Source: CAIXDN01 sp964482085 (GTDB taxonomy: Bacteria; Patescibacteriota; Patescibacteriia; 2-12-FULL-60-25). Taken from it: a stretch of DNA of 64,000 nucleotides. Where the stretch lies: positions 23,477 through 87,476 of the forward strand of contig CAYZVS010000005.1 in NCBI GenBank assembly GCA_964482085.1, given 5' to 3'. Positions within the stretch are counted from its first letter, which is position 1. The number at the start of each line of letters is the position of its first letter. Shown here in pieces: positions 41,052 to 48,689 of this stretch. The notes under the pieces are model-generated. The model searched no databases and was not told the DNA's origin. It saw only the letters and a program-made list of their open reading frames with translations. Made by a program: the position numbers and the translations under genes.

Positions 41052-41582
41052 ATGCCTCCAGAGGCCGGATTTGCTGTCGCCGGACTTCCTTTTACATGGG
41101 ACGTCATTGTGTTTGTATTGTTAGTCATCACAGGTCTTGGTTATGGTTTTGCCGTTGGTCGTGATCGCGCTGTCACGATTTTGCTTTCAACCTATCTCGC
41201 TCTCGCCGTCGTAACCAACGCGCCAATTCTCTCACGCATCTCGCAAGCCCTGAACGCCAACAAAAGTTCCAGTTTTCAACTCGTCTGGTTTCTAGGATTA
41301 TTTTTACTTATCTTTGGTTTGCTTTGGCGCAGTCATCTTCTTCGTAATCTCGCCAAAGAGCGGGGAGCATGGTGGGAGACGGCGCTCTTCAGCATCTTGC
41401 AAGTTGGTTTGCTGGTCTCGATTGCGCTCTTTCTCCTTCCTGTTGATGCAACTCAGAGTCTATCGCCACTTTTCCAACAAGCTTTCATCGGTGAAGTAGG
41501 ACGATCGTTCTGGCTTATCGCTCCAATACCGCTTCTCTACATAATCGGTCGTGAAGTATACAAAGACGAGGACGATGAATAG
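41052..41582 (+). CDS. Uncharacterised four-helix membrane protein
   Basis: The 176-residue product has about four hydrophobic segments: residues 15-35 (WDVIVFVLLVITGLGYGFAV), 40-58, 75-93 (LVWFLGLFLLIFGLLW) and 108-127 (LFSILQVGLLVSIALFLLP), plus a charged end. The first part (WDVIVFVLLVITGLGYGFAV) recalls CvpA-type proteins but the match is too weak to name. Its start is placed at 41052 because of an extended -10 box seven bases upstream, which predicts a leaderless mRNA. The neighbour downstream is another small membrane protein. Confidence 0.65.
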   Translation: MPPEAGFAVAGLPFTWDVIVFVLLVITGLGYGFAVGRDRAVTILLSTYLALAVVTNAPILSRISQALNANKSSSFQLVWFLGLFLLIFGLLWRSHLLRNLAKERGAWWETALFSILQVGLLVSIALFLLPVDATQSLSPLFQQAFIGEVGRSFWLIAPIPLLYIIGREVYKDEDDE

Positions 41583-41624
41583 GGTCATGGTAGTGCCTAT
41601 GCAACCGAGCTATACTGATTCCAT

Positions 41625-42044
41625 ATGGATGAAAACAACCAAGGCACACAGGCTCCGATGCCGCAGGTCGACGCAACGCTCAAGCAGGAGTCTCTCCCAA
41701 CCCAGCGCTTAAGGCCTTTATACCGCATCACACAAGTCGTTTGGTATGTATTGGCCATTATGGAGCTGTTGCTCGCCATGCGCTTCTTCTTGAAGCTGTT
41801 TGCCGCTAATCCAACCGCAGGCTTCACAAAGTTTATCTATACAGCTACCTGGCTTTTTGCCGGCCCTTTCACCTATGTGTTTGGTGCCTCGCAAGTCCAA
41901 GGTAATGTTTTTGAATGGTCGACTTTGCTCGCCATGGTCGTGTATCTCGGCATTGCCTGGATGATTGTGAAGGCGCTTATCATGTCCAAGCCAGTCTCAA
42001 CAAAAGAAGCCGACGAAAAGTTACCGGAACAAGGAAAACTTTAA
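41625..42044 (+). CDS. YggT-like small membrane protein
   Basis: This protein has 139 residues with two membrane segments: VVWYVLAIMELLLAMRFFLK and WSTLLAMVVYLGIAWMIVKA, plus a short hydrophobic patch between them. The arrangement with FFLKLFAANPTAGFTKFIYT resembles the YggT family (membrane proteins linked to division and ion homeostasis in other bacteria). The N-terminus is polar and unstructured. TATACT at 41611-41616 lies eight bases before the ATG, so the mRNA is probably leaderless. A good terminator follows. Confidence 0.65.
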   Translation: MDENNQGTQAPMPQVDATLKQESLPTQRLRPLYRITQVVWYVLAIMELLLAMRFFLKLFAANPTAGFTKFIYTATWLFAGPFTYVFGASQVQGNVFEWSTLLAMVVYLGIAWMIVKALIMSKPVSTKEADEKLPEQGKL

Positions 42045-42054
42045 GAGTTTGCGC

Positions 42055-42083
42055 AAACGGCAGCCAATGGCTGCCGTTTTTGT
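42055..42083 (+). terminator. Intrinsic terminator of the YggT-like gene
   Basis: AAACGGCAGCC pairs perfectly with GGCTGCCGTTT around AAT, followed by more T residues. Confidence 0.85.
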
Positions 42084-42137
42084 ATATGTCTCAGTTCTGG
42101 TGTTGTAGAAACGGCAACAGCCTGCTTTTATGGTGTT

Positions 42138-43151
42138 ATGAACGTTGCCGGAAAAGGGATGTTGCTTATAACGGATACATTTGGCCGCATCAAACATGTA
42201 TCTGGTTCCGTGGAAAACTGGTCTGGATTTTCCGTAGCCGAGTCCGTTGGCTCTAAACCGGGTGATTTGTGGGGCGGAAACATGGATAAAGACTTCTATC
42301 GCTCTCTTTGGCGATCGATTTCCGTAGAGCACAAGCCTTTTGCCGCACGAGTCGCTAATCGTTCCAAGCGTGGCGAGACGCTTCCTTCACTGTTAACGAT
42401 TCTCCCACTTGTTGATGAGGGTGGTCCCCGATATTTTTTAGCGATGCAGCCAGATCCAGATGCTTGGTCAAGTTATGAGCGGGAATTTGCTCTACATTGG
42501 GAGAGGATTGCGCGTGACCCACGTGTCTTATCCTCGTGGATCGAGCGTTGGACCGGTGAGCGTATCGATACACAGCACGATGAATCAGTTATGGGCCTAG
42601 TCGAGCGCACCTTGGTCCAGCCGACATCAGAACGTTTTGCAAACAGGGAGTCTGATCGAGTCTCCATCGAGCTTGCTAGAGAGAACTTGGAACAATATGC
42701 AGATATCTTTAAGCGATATTACGCTACGGTGCTCGGATATTTGCGACGCCGTTTGACTGATGCGGAAGAAGCGGAAGATATCGCGCAGAATGTCTTCATT
42801 AAAGCGATGAATGGTCTTTCCAGATACCAAACACGCAACGCATCTTACAAAACATTTTTACTTCGTATCGCGCACAATGAACTTTTGAACCAATATCGTC
42901 GTAAATCCGTTGAACAACGCTGGATAGCAGAGCTGTGGACGCCACCCGACGCCTCGATGCGGAAAGTGGAAACTCAGGATGCTCTGGAACGGGCGATGGA
43001 TAAACTAGGAACAGCTGACCGTGACACGCTGAAGTTGTTTTACGGTGAAGGTCGTACGGTCGCAGATATTGCTGTGCGTCTTGGAAAATCAGAAAACGCT
43101 GTAAAATTGATGCTTTCCAGATCACGCAAACGTCTGCGAGGAGAGCTCTGA
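42138..43151 (+). CDS. PAS domain fused to an ECF-type sigma factor
   Basis: This 337-residue protein joins an N-terminal PAS sensor (residues 5-110: GKGMLLITDTFGRIKHVSGS, then WSGFSVAESVGSKPGDLWGG) to a sigma70 region 2 (residues 190-265: FKRYYATVLGYLRRRLTDAE, EDIAQNVFIKAMNGLSRY, FLLRIAHNELLNQYRRK) and region 4 (280-337: ALERAMDKLGTADRDTLKLF, VADIAVRLGKSENAVKLMLS). A linker with a possible coiled coil separates them. Classical ECF factors lack a built-in sensor and rely on an anti-sigma; here the PAS domain could sense redox, oxygen or a ligand directly. No anti-sigma gene is adjacent. It sits 54 bases upstream of the class III ribonucleotide reductase. Confidence 0.85.
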   Translation: MNVAGKGMLLITDTFGRIKHVSGSVENWSGFSVAESVGSKPGDLWGGNMDKDFYRSLWRSISVEHKPFAARVANRSKRGETLPSLLTILPLVDEGGPRYFLAMQPDPDAWSSYEREFALHWERIARDPRVLSSWIERWTGERIDTQHDESVMGLVERTLVQPTSERFANRESDRVSIELARENLEQYADIFKRYYATVLGYLRRRLTDAEEAEDIAQNVFIKAMNGLSRYQTRNASYKTFLLRIAHNELLNQYRRKSVEQRWIAELWTPPDASMRKVETQDALERAMDKLGTADRDTLKLFYGEGRTVADIAVRLGKSENAVKLMLSRSRKRLRGEL

Positions 43152-43204
43152 CACCTTTTGCCCTAGCTAGGTGTTTACATAGGTACGGAGCGTAATCCGT
43201 ACCT
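43151..43204 (+). promoter_or_regulatory. Operator and hairpin between the sigma gene and nrdD
   Basis: The palindrome CCTAGCTAGG (43162-43171) lies inside a wider ACACCT...AGGTGT inverted repeat (43151-43174). A 9-bp hairpin follows, AGGTACGGA with TCCGTACCT around GCGTAA (43181-43204), ending one base before the nrdD start codon. It would hide the ribosome-binding region. Neither piece matches the NrdR box as I know it. Confidence 0.5.
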
Positions 43205-43205
43205 T

Positions 43206-45320
43206 ATGCCGATATACAAAATTCACAAAAGAAATGGAGCTATCGTTGATTTTGAGCCAGAAAAAATCAAGCTAGCAATTCAAAAAGCAGCACAAGTCGT
43301 CGGAAATACTCAAGAGGGGCTTTCTGAACTTGTGGCAAAAGAAGTCGTTTTTGATTTAGAGGAAAAATATAGTGAAGCCATTCCGTCGGTCGAGCAAACG
43401 CAAGATGCGGTTGAGCGTGTCTTGATTCGGTACGACTACGCAGATATCGCAAAAGCGTACATTCTCTATCGAGAAAAACGCCGAGAGTCTCGTCAGACGC
43501 GAGATGTCGTCGTGGAGGTGGGAAAGACAATTGATGAATATCTAGAAAAAAGCGATTGGCGCGTTTTGGCCAACTCCAACCAAGGATTCTCACTCGGAGG
43601 ATTGATTCTCAATAGCGCTGGAAAGGTCACCGCAAACTATTGGTTATCGCACGTCTATCCGCGTGAAGTAGGAGAAGCGCATCGTAATGGCGATGTGCAT
43701 ATTCACGATCTCGACATGTTCTCTGGTTATTGCTCCGGTTGGAGTCTCCGTATGTTGCTTGAGCAAGGCTTTAACGGCGTTCCAGGAAAAACAGAATCAG
43801 CTCCACCAAAACATTTAACCTCGGCGGTTGCACAAATGGTGAATTTTCTCGGCACCCTTCAAAATGAATGGGCAGGCGCTCAGGCATTTTCCAGTTTTGA
43901 TACGTATCTCGCACCATTCGTAAAAAAATACGAAACGGAAGTACGAGAAGAGATCACAAAATCAGGTGCAGCGTTTCCAGATACAATGGCGCTCGACCAA
44001 TATGTCGATCAGCGTGTTTGGAAATACGTTAAACAAAATATCCAGTCATTTGTCTTTAACCTCAACACACCAAGTCGATGGGGAACGCAGACACCCTTCA
44101 CCAACATCACACTCGACTGGGTGTGCCCAGAAGATTTAAAGGAAAAGCGTTTAATTCTCGGCGGTGAATCCTATGCCTTTACCTTTGGTGAATTGAAAAA
44201 GGAGATGGACATCGTGAACCGCGCCTTCATTGAGGTGATGACGGAAGGTGATGCCAAGGGACGCGCGTTCACATTCCCAATCCCTACATACAACATCGGA
44301 AAAGATTTTGACTGGGAGGATCCAAAGGCTTTGCCACTCTTTGCAATGACAGCCAAATATGGCACGCCGTACTTCCAGAACTTCATCAATTCCGATCTGA
44401 AACCAGGTGATGTCCGTTCCATGTGCTGCCGTCTTCAACTCAATTTAAACGAGCTACGAAAACGGGGAGGAGGCCTCTTTGGTTCTGCGGAAATGACCGG
44501 ATCAATCGGAGTCGTTACGATCAACGCAGCTCGCTTTGGGTATCTTGCAAGGGGAGATCGTACCGTATTCTTTGAGATGCTCGGACGCTTGATGGATATG
44601 TCGATGGCGTCACTGGAAATCAAGCGCAAAGAAATTCAAAAATGGATGGATCGCGGACTGTTTCCGTACACACGGCACTTTCTAGGAACGCTTCGAAATC
44701 ATTTTTCAACCATCGGTATCAACGGAGTAAATGAAGCGATCAGAAATCTGACGGATGATGGAGAAAATATCGCTTCACCAACCGGCCGAATTTTTGCCAA
44801 AGAAATCCTCGACTTCATGCGTGATCGTTTGAAACGATATCAAGAAGAAACGGGACATCTCTACAATTTGGAAGCCTCGCCAGCGGAAGGTGCGACCTAC
44901 CGCTTTGCAAAAGAAGATCAAAAACGTTTCCCAGGTGTTCTCCAAGCTGGAACAAAAGAAGCGCCATACTACACCAACTCAACCCAGCTTCCCGTGGGTT
45001 ACACAGACGATGTCTTTGAAGCGATGGATCTTCAAGACGACCTTCAAACGCGCTATACAGGCGGCACAGTGCTCCACGCGTACATGTCCGAGCGTCTGAG
45101 CTCACCAGAAGCCTGTCGGGAACTCGTACGACGCATTCTCACGCGCTATCGTATGCCGTACATCACCATCACACCCACATTCTCGATCTGTCCAAAGCAT
45201 GGATATATCGCGGGTGAGTGGGACTTCTGTCCGACATGTGACACAGCTCTCGGAATCACAAGCAATCATCAAGACCAGGAGATCCGTGAAAAGCATTCTT
45301 CTAAACAACCAACACGCTAA
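43206..45320 (+). CDS. nrdD: Anaerobic ribonucleoside-triphosphate reductase, catalytic part without glycyl-radical domain
   Basis: The 704-residue product has an ATP-cone (residues 3-95, IYKIHKRNGAIVDFEPEKIK) and the class III barrel. Visible are NSNQGFSLGGLILNSAG, FSGYCSGWSLRMLLEQGF, FVFNLNTPSRWGTQTPFTN, MCCRLQLNLNELRKRGGGLF and TGSIGVVTINAARFGYL. The C-terminal zinc site is present (CPKHGYIAGEWDFCPTC). After it the chain ends (HSSKQPTR), where a normal NrdD continues into the RVxGY glycyl-radical segment. That segment is the next ORF, in the same frame, after two in-frame TAA codons (45318 and 45327). It makes dNTPs without oxygen. Confidence 0.93.
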   Translation: MPIYKIHKRNGAIVDFEPEKIKLAIQKAAQVVGNTQEGLSELVAKEVVFDLEEKYSEAIPSVEQTQDAVERVLIRYDYADIAKAYILYREKRRESRQTRDVVVEVGKTIDEYLEKSDWRVLANSNQGFSLGGLILNSAGKVTANYWLSHVYPREVGEAHRNGDVHIHDLDMFSGYCSGWSLRMLLEQGFNGVPGKTESAPPKHLTSAVAQMVNFLGTLQNEWAGAQAFSSFDTYLAPFVKKYETEVREEITKSGAAFPDTMALDQYVDQRVWKYVKQNIQSFVFNLNTPSRWGTQTPFTNITLDWVCPEDLKEKRLILGGESYAFTFGELKKEMDIVNRAFIEVMTEGDAKGRAFTFPIPTYNIGKDFDWEDPKALPLFAMTAKYGTPYFQNFINSDLKPGDVRSMCCRLQLNLNELRKRGGGLFGSAEMTGSIGVVTINAARFGYLARGDRTVFFEMLGRLMDMSMASLEIKRKEIQKWMDRGLFPYTRHFLGTLRNHFSTIGINGVNEAIRNLTDDGENIASPTGRIFAKEILDFMRDRLKRYQEETGHLYNLEASPAEGATYRFAKEDQKRFPGVLQAGTKEAPYYTNSTQLPVGYTDDVFEAMDLQDDLQTRYTGGTVLHAYMSERLSSPEACRELVRRILTRYRMPYITITPTFSICPKHGYIAGEWDFCPTCDTALGITSNHQDQEIREKHSSKQPTR

Positions 45321-45341
45321 ACATCATAAAACCAAACTCCT

Positions 45342-45548
45342 ATGACAACTATCGATCAAGCACAGGACCTTCAATCCAATCGCACGCGCTGTGAAGTCTG
45401 GACACGTGTTATGGGATATCATCGCCCAGTCTCGCAGTTCAATATCGGTAAAAAGAGCGAGCACTATTCACGAAAGCATTTCACAGAATGCTCTTCTGCA
45501 AATAACCGCTTCCGCGAGGCTTATGCAACTGCCTCTTGTACGGTGTAG
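45342..45548 (+). CDS. Stand-alone glycyl-radical domain of class III ribonucleotide reductase
   Basis: This 68-residue ORF contains TRCEVWTRVMGYHRPVSQFN followed by GKKSEHYSRKHFTE, the C-terminal glycyl-radical segment of NrdD. Gly25, in RVMGY, would be the radical site. It lies in the same frame as the preceding catalytic gene, with 21 bases and two stops between. It has its own ATG but no Shine-Dalgarno, and overlaps the activase gene by 26 bases. It would have to dock into the barrel as a separate subunit, in the manner of YfiD/GrcA for pyruvate formate-lyase. A stop-codon readthrough or a broken gene is the alternative. Confidence 0.8.
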   Translation: MTTIDQAQDLQSNRTRCEVWTRVMGYHRPVSQFNIGKKSEHYSRKHFTECSSANNRFREAYATASCTV

Positions 45549-46245
45549 TGGAATTCAGCCATTCACTCAATTAGATTTTCCAGGATCGATTGCTTGCATT
45601 GCATTTTTACCTGGCTGTAATTTCCGATGCGGGTACTGTCATAATCCGGAATTCGTTCTCCCGGAACGTTTGAAGGAGACGAGAGATTCTTGGATCGAGG
45701 AAGACGTATTTTTGTCCTTTCTGGATAAGCGTCAGGGGCTACTCGACGGCGTCGTGATCTCCGGAGGGGAGCCGACCATGCACCCGGGCCTCGAGTCATT
45801 CATCCGGCGTATCCGAGAAAAAGGTTTTCGTATCAAGCTCGATACAAATGGTAGTTACCCAAAGGCTATCGCGCATCTGCTTGATGAGAAGCTACTCGAC
45901 TATGTTGCGATGGATGTGAAGACATCTCTGGAAAACTACCCGGAATTAACGGGTCCCTGCACAAAACCGGAAGCGATCGCACAAAGCATTGCGTTGATTC
46001 GCGACCAAGCCCCTGACTACGAGTTCCGAACAACGCTACTCCGAGAAATCCACGAATTATCAACATTGGAAGCGATGGTTGAGCTTGTACGCGGTGCCAA
46101 GCGATACGCGCTTCAACCGTTTCGTCCGGCAACAACTCTGGATCCAGCGTTTGCATCCTACACAGCGCCGGATGCCGCAGAGATGTTAATGATCGCTGAT
46201 TTATTCCGCCCTCATGTAAAAGAATTGATCATTCGATCCGTATGA
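45523..46245 (+). CDS. nrdG: Anaerobic ribonucleotide reductase activating protein (radical SAM)
   Basis: The start at 45523 follows GAGG by a few bases and gives 240 residues. The radical SAM cluster motif is FLPGCNFRCGYCHNPEF (CxxxCxxC, the cysteines that bind a 4Fe-4S cluster). It is preceded by QPFTQLDFPGSIACIA and followed by the SAM-binding GGEP (DGVVISGGEPTMHPGLESF). The enzyme abstracts a hydrogen from the radical Gly, here on the separate small subunit. It overlaps that ORF and the DoxX-like gene downstream (four bases), so the unit is nrdD, radical ORF, nrdG. Confidence 0.92.
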   Translation: MQLPLVRCSGIQPFTQLDFPGSIACIAFLPGCNFRCGYCHNPEFVLPERLKETRDSWIEEDVFLSFLDKRQGLLDGVVISGGEPTMHPGLESFIRRIREKGFRIKLDTNGSYPKAIAHLLDEKLLDYVAMDVKTSLENYPELTGPCTKPEAIAQSIALIRDQAPDYEFRTTLLREIHELSTLEAMVELVRGAKRYALQPFRPATTLDPAFASYTAPDAAEMLMIADLFRPHVKELIIRSV

Positions 46246-46697
46246 CCAAGTATCAAAAATACTCACTGTTCGTGCTTCGTATCGTAATAGGTTGGATGTT
46301 TTTCTACGCAGGTATTACCAAAGTATTGAATCCAGAATGGAGTTCCGCAGGATTCTTGAAAGGAGCAAAGACATTCGGCGCTTTTTATCAAATGATGTTG
46401 CATCCGAATATCTTGCCCTTCGTCGACTTCATGAATGAATGGGGGCTGCTCTTAATCGGTATCTCGCTATTGATTGGTGGTTTTGTGAGATATAGCTCAT
46501 ACGGTGGCATGTTGCTCATGGCGTTGTATTATTTTCCGCGATTACAATTTCCGTACCCAAATGACAATGCCATGCTCGTCGATGAACATGTGATATATAT
46601 AGCAGTACTAGCCGTATTAATCGCGTGGGATGCTGGCCGAGTATGGGGTTTTGATGGCTGGTTGGAAAAGCGTAAAGAAATGACAAAAAAATCCTGA
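46242..46697 (+). CDS. DoxX-family membrane protein
   Basis: This 151-residue protein has about four membrane helices: residues 7-25 (SLFVLRIVIGWMFFYAGITK), 60-80 (FMNEWGLLLIGISLLIGGF), 85-100 and 118-135 (VIYIAVLAVLIAWDAGRVWG). The first helix with KVLNPEWSSAGFLKGAKTF is typical of the DoxX/TQO small subunit family. In other organisms DoxX proteins take part in thiosulfate or quinone oxidation or in redox stress. Here it overlaps nrdG by four bases, so a redox-related partner for the reductase is a reasonable but untested idea. Confidence 0.75.
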   Translation: MTKYQKYSLFVLRIVIGWMFFYAGITKVLNPEWSSAGFLKGAKTFGAFYQMMLHPNILPFVDFMNEWGLLLIGISLLIGGFVRYSSYGGMLLMALYYFPRLQFPYPNDNAMLVDEHVIYIAVLAVLIAWDAGRVWGFDGWLEKRKEMTKKS

Positions 46698-46715
46698 TCC
46701 GCTACTGTTTCCAGC

Positions 46716-48104
46716 ATGCTCAAGCTTTGGAACACACTCGATCGAAAACTCGAAGACTTCAAGTCGATCAAAAAAGGAGAGGTCGGACTCTATACATGTG
46801 GTCCAACCGTTTATAATCCTGCGACCATCGGCAATCTTCGTACGTATGTATTTGAGGATGTCTTGAAGCGCACCTTGTTGCTACTCGGATACAAAGTACA
46901 TCACGTCATGAACATCACCGACGTTGGCCATCTTGTCGGCGATGGCGATGAAGGTGAAGACAAGGTCGAGCGAGAGGCGGCCAAACAAGGAAAAACTGCC
47001 TGGGACATCGCCAAGATGTATGAAGGAATGTTTGACGTAGACATGCAGCGCTTAAATATCATCGCTCCTGTCGGAAAAGATCGCCCACACGCGACCGACT
47101 ACATCAAACAACAAATCTCCCTCATCGAAAAACTGGAAGAGAAAGGTTACACCTATCGCACGAGCGACGGAATCTATTTTGATACCGCCAAATTCAAAGG
47201 ATACGGCAAACTCTCCGGACAAAAGTTAGAAGACAAAGAAGCTGGCGCGCGTGTCGAGGTAAATGAAGAAAAGAAACATCCCGCCGATTTTGCACTCTGG
47301 AAATTTTCACCAGAAAATGCCAAGCGTCAGATGGAGTGGGAGTCACCATGGGGAGTTGGTTTCCCTGGTTGGCATGTCGAGTGTTCTGCGATGTCGGAAG
47401 AATTGCTCGGACAGCCTTTTGATATTCACTGTGGAGGTGTCGATCACATCACGGTTCATCATGAAAATGAAATCGCTCAATCCGAGGCCGCTTTTGACAA
47501 GCCGCTCGCTAACTACTGGGTTCACGGAGAGTTTTTGCTCGTCGATGGCAAGCGTATGGGCAAGTCAGAAGGGAATGCCTATCTACTCGACGATCTCATC
47601 GCAAAAGGTTTTGATCCGCTCGCATACCGTTTCTATTGTCTCGGCACACACTATCGATCCAAATTGAATTTTACTTGGGAAGGATTGGAAGGCGCGCAAA
47701 ATGCGTTGAAGAACTTGAATGCAATCGCTCGAGATATACAGCCAAGTACATTTGTCGATGTTCCAACCGCTGAAGCCTTCCGCACAGCTTTGGAAGATGA
47801 TCTGAACACCTCGGCAGGACTTGCTGTTATGTGGGAAATGTTGAAAAGTGACAGTTTGGATCCTGAAACAAAAGGTGGGACACTGACCCTTATGGATAGA
47901 GTATTGGGACTTGGTCTAACCGAGATGATCGGAAAAAGAATCGTTGCTCCTATGGGCGTTCAAATGCTTGCCGCAGAACGTAAGCTAGCCCGTGAATCCA
48001 AAAACTGGCAAAAATCTGATGAATTACGCGACGCGATCAAGCAAAAAGGTTGGCTAATTGAGGACAATAAGGACGGCGGATACGATTTACAGCCTCTTTC
48101 ATAA
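46716..48104 (+). CDS. cysS: Cysteinyl-tRNA synthetase
   Basis: At 462 residues this matches CysRS length. Motifs: YTCGPTVYNPATIGNLRTYV (zinc ligand and HIGH-like), FPGWHVECSAMSEELLGQ and HCGGVDHITVHHENEIAQSE (zinc-binding and adenylate region), and RMGKSEGNAYLL (KMSKS-like). The C-terminal helical domain ends DKGGYDLQPLS-like. It charges tRNA-Cys. TACTGT at 46703-46708 lies seven bases before the ATG, so this gene is probably read from a leaderless mRNA. No tRNA gene lies nearby. Confidence 0.96.
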   Translation: MLKLWNTLDRKLEDFKSIKKGEVGLYTCGPTVYNPATIGNLRTYVFEDVLKRTLLLLGYKVHHVMNITDVGHLVGDGDEGEDKVEREAAKQGKTAWDIAKMYEGMFDVDMQRLNIIAPVGKDRPHATDYIKQQISLIEKLEEKGYTYRTSDGIYFDTAKFKGYGKLSGQKLEDKEAGARVEVNEEKKHPADFALWKFSPENAKRQMEWESPWGVGFPGWHVECSAMSEELLGQPFDIHCGGVDHITVHHENEIAQSEAAFDKPLANYWVHGEFLLVDGKRMGKSEGNAYLLDDLIAKGFDPLAYRFYCLGTHYRSKLNFTWEGLEGAQNALKNLNAIARDIQPSTFVDVPTAEAFRTALEDDLNTSAGLAVMWEMLKSDSLDPETKGGTLTLMDRVLGLGLTEMIGKRIVAPMGVQMLAAERKLARESKNWQKSDELRDAIKQKGWLIEDNKDGGYDLQPLS

Positions 48105-48110
48105 GAAAGT

Positions 48111-48118
48111 GCTATACT
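48111..48118 (+). promoter_or_regulatory. Extended -10 box before the 184-residue gene, predicted leaderless
   Basis: TGC-TATACT, with TATACT at 48113-48118, lies six bases before the ATG at 48125. No Shine-Dalgarno is seen. Confidence 0.55.
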
Positions 48119-48124
48119 TTAGGC

Positions 48125-48679
48125 ATGTCCGACGGGTTTTTGGGCGGTGTAGAACCGACTTTGGAAAAAAATCCAGAGCCGGTTGAATCGCCATCCGTAG
48201 AAGCTCAGCCCGGCACTGAGCAAAGCGCTATTGAAGCCGACCATGCAACCTTTGAGCAGTCCGCAGAACGCAAAGATGAATTCCTAGAAGCCGCTTTGGA
48301 AGAGGCGCCAACCTCAATGGTACCTGCAACCGGTACAGCTCCCGCGGAAGAGGTCGCACCCGTTGTTGCCGCAAGCGATGAAGTCACTCTGGAGGTCGAG
48401 AAAATCATGGAAGACGGACTCGGCGACTACGTAGAGGCGATGCCGGAAGAAGCGCGCCAACGTTTCCTGGCCAAAGGCCGCGACGTTTCAACGCAAATCG
48501 CGGTCATGGTCCGCAGTTTTAAAGTCGAGTTACGCCGTACAATCGACCTTATCCGTGACTGGCTCCTGACCATCCCGGGCGTAAATCGTTATTTTTTGGA
48601 GCAAGAAGCAAAAATAAAAACCGACCGCATCATCACGCTTGCCCGCGCGCGTAAAGAAGATATAGAAAAACAAGTCTAA
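48125..48679 (+). CDS. Uncharacterised acidic protein next to the secretion-type ATPase
   Basis: The 184-residue product has a disordered acidic first half (TLEKNPEPVESPSVEAQPGT) and a helical second half (DYVEAMPEEARQRFLAKGRD and VELRRTIDLIRDWLLTIPGV). The end (KIKTDRIITLARARKEDIEK) is a basic helix. No membrane helix is clear, although DLIRDWLLTIPGV may be amphipathic. It lies 10 bases before the ATPase and is probably co-transcribed with it. A role as an ATPase cofactor is only context-based. Confidence 0.6.
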   Translation: MSDGFLGGVEPTLEKNPEPVESPSVEAQPGTEQSAIEADHATFEQSAERKDEFLEAALEEAPTSMVPATGTAPAEEVAPVVAASDEVTLEVEKIMEDGLGDYVEAMPEEARQRFLAKGRDVSTQIAVMVRSFKVELRRTIDLIRDWLLTIPGVNRYFLEQEAKIKTDRIITLARARKEDIEKQV

Positions 48680-48689
48680 TCATAAACAC

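Noticed and set aside
45318..45341. The nrdD split as a sequencing error or a single frameshift
   Set aside because: Both parts are in the same frame and two separate TAA codons lie between them, so one wrong base cannot explain it. A true broken gene is still possible and is stated as the alternative.
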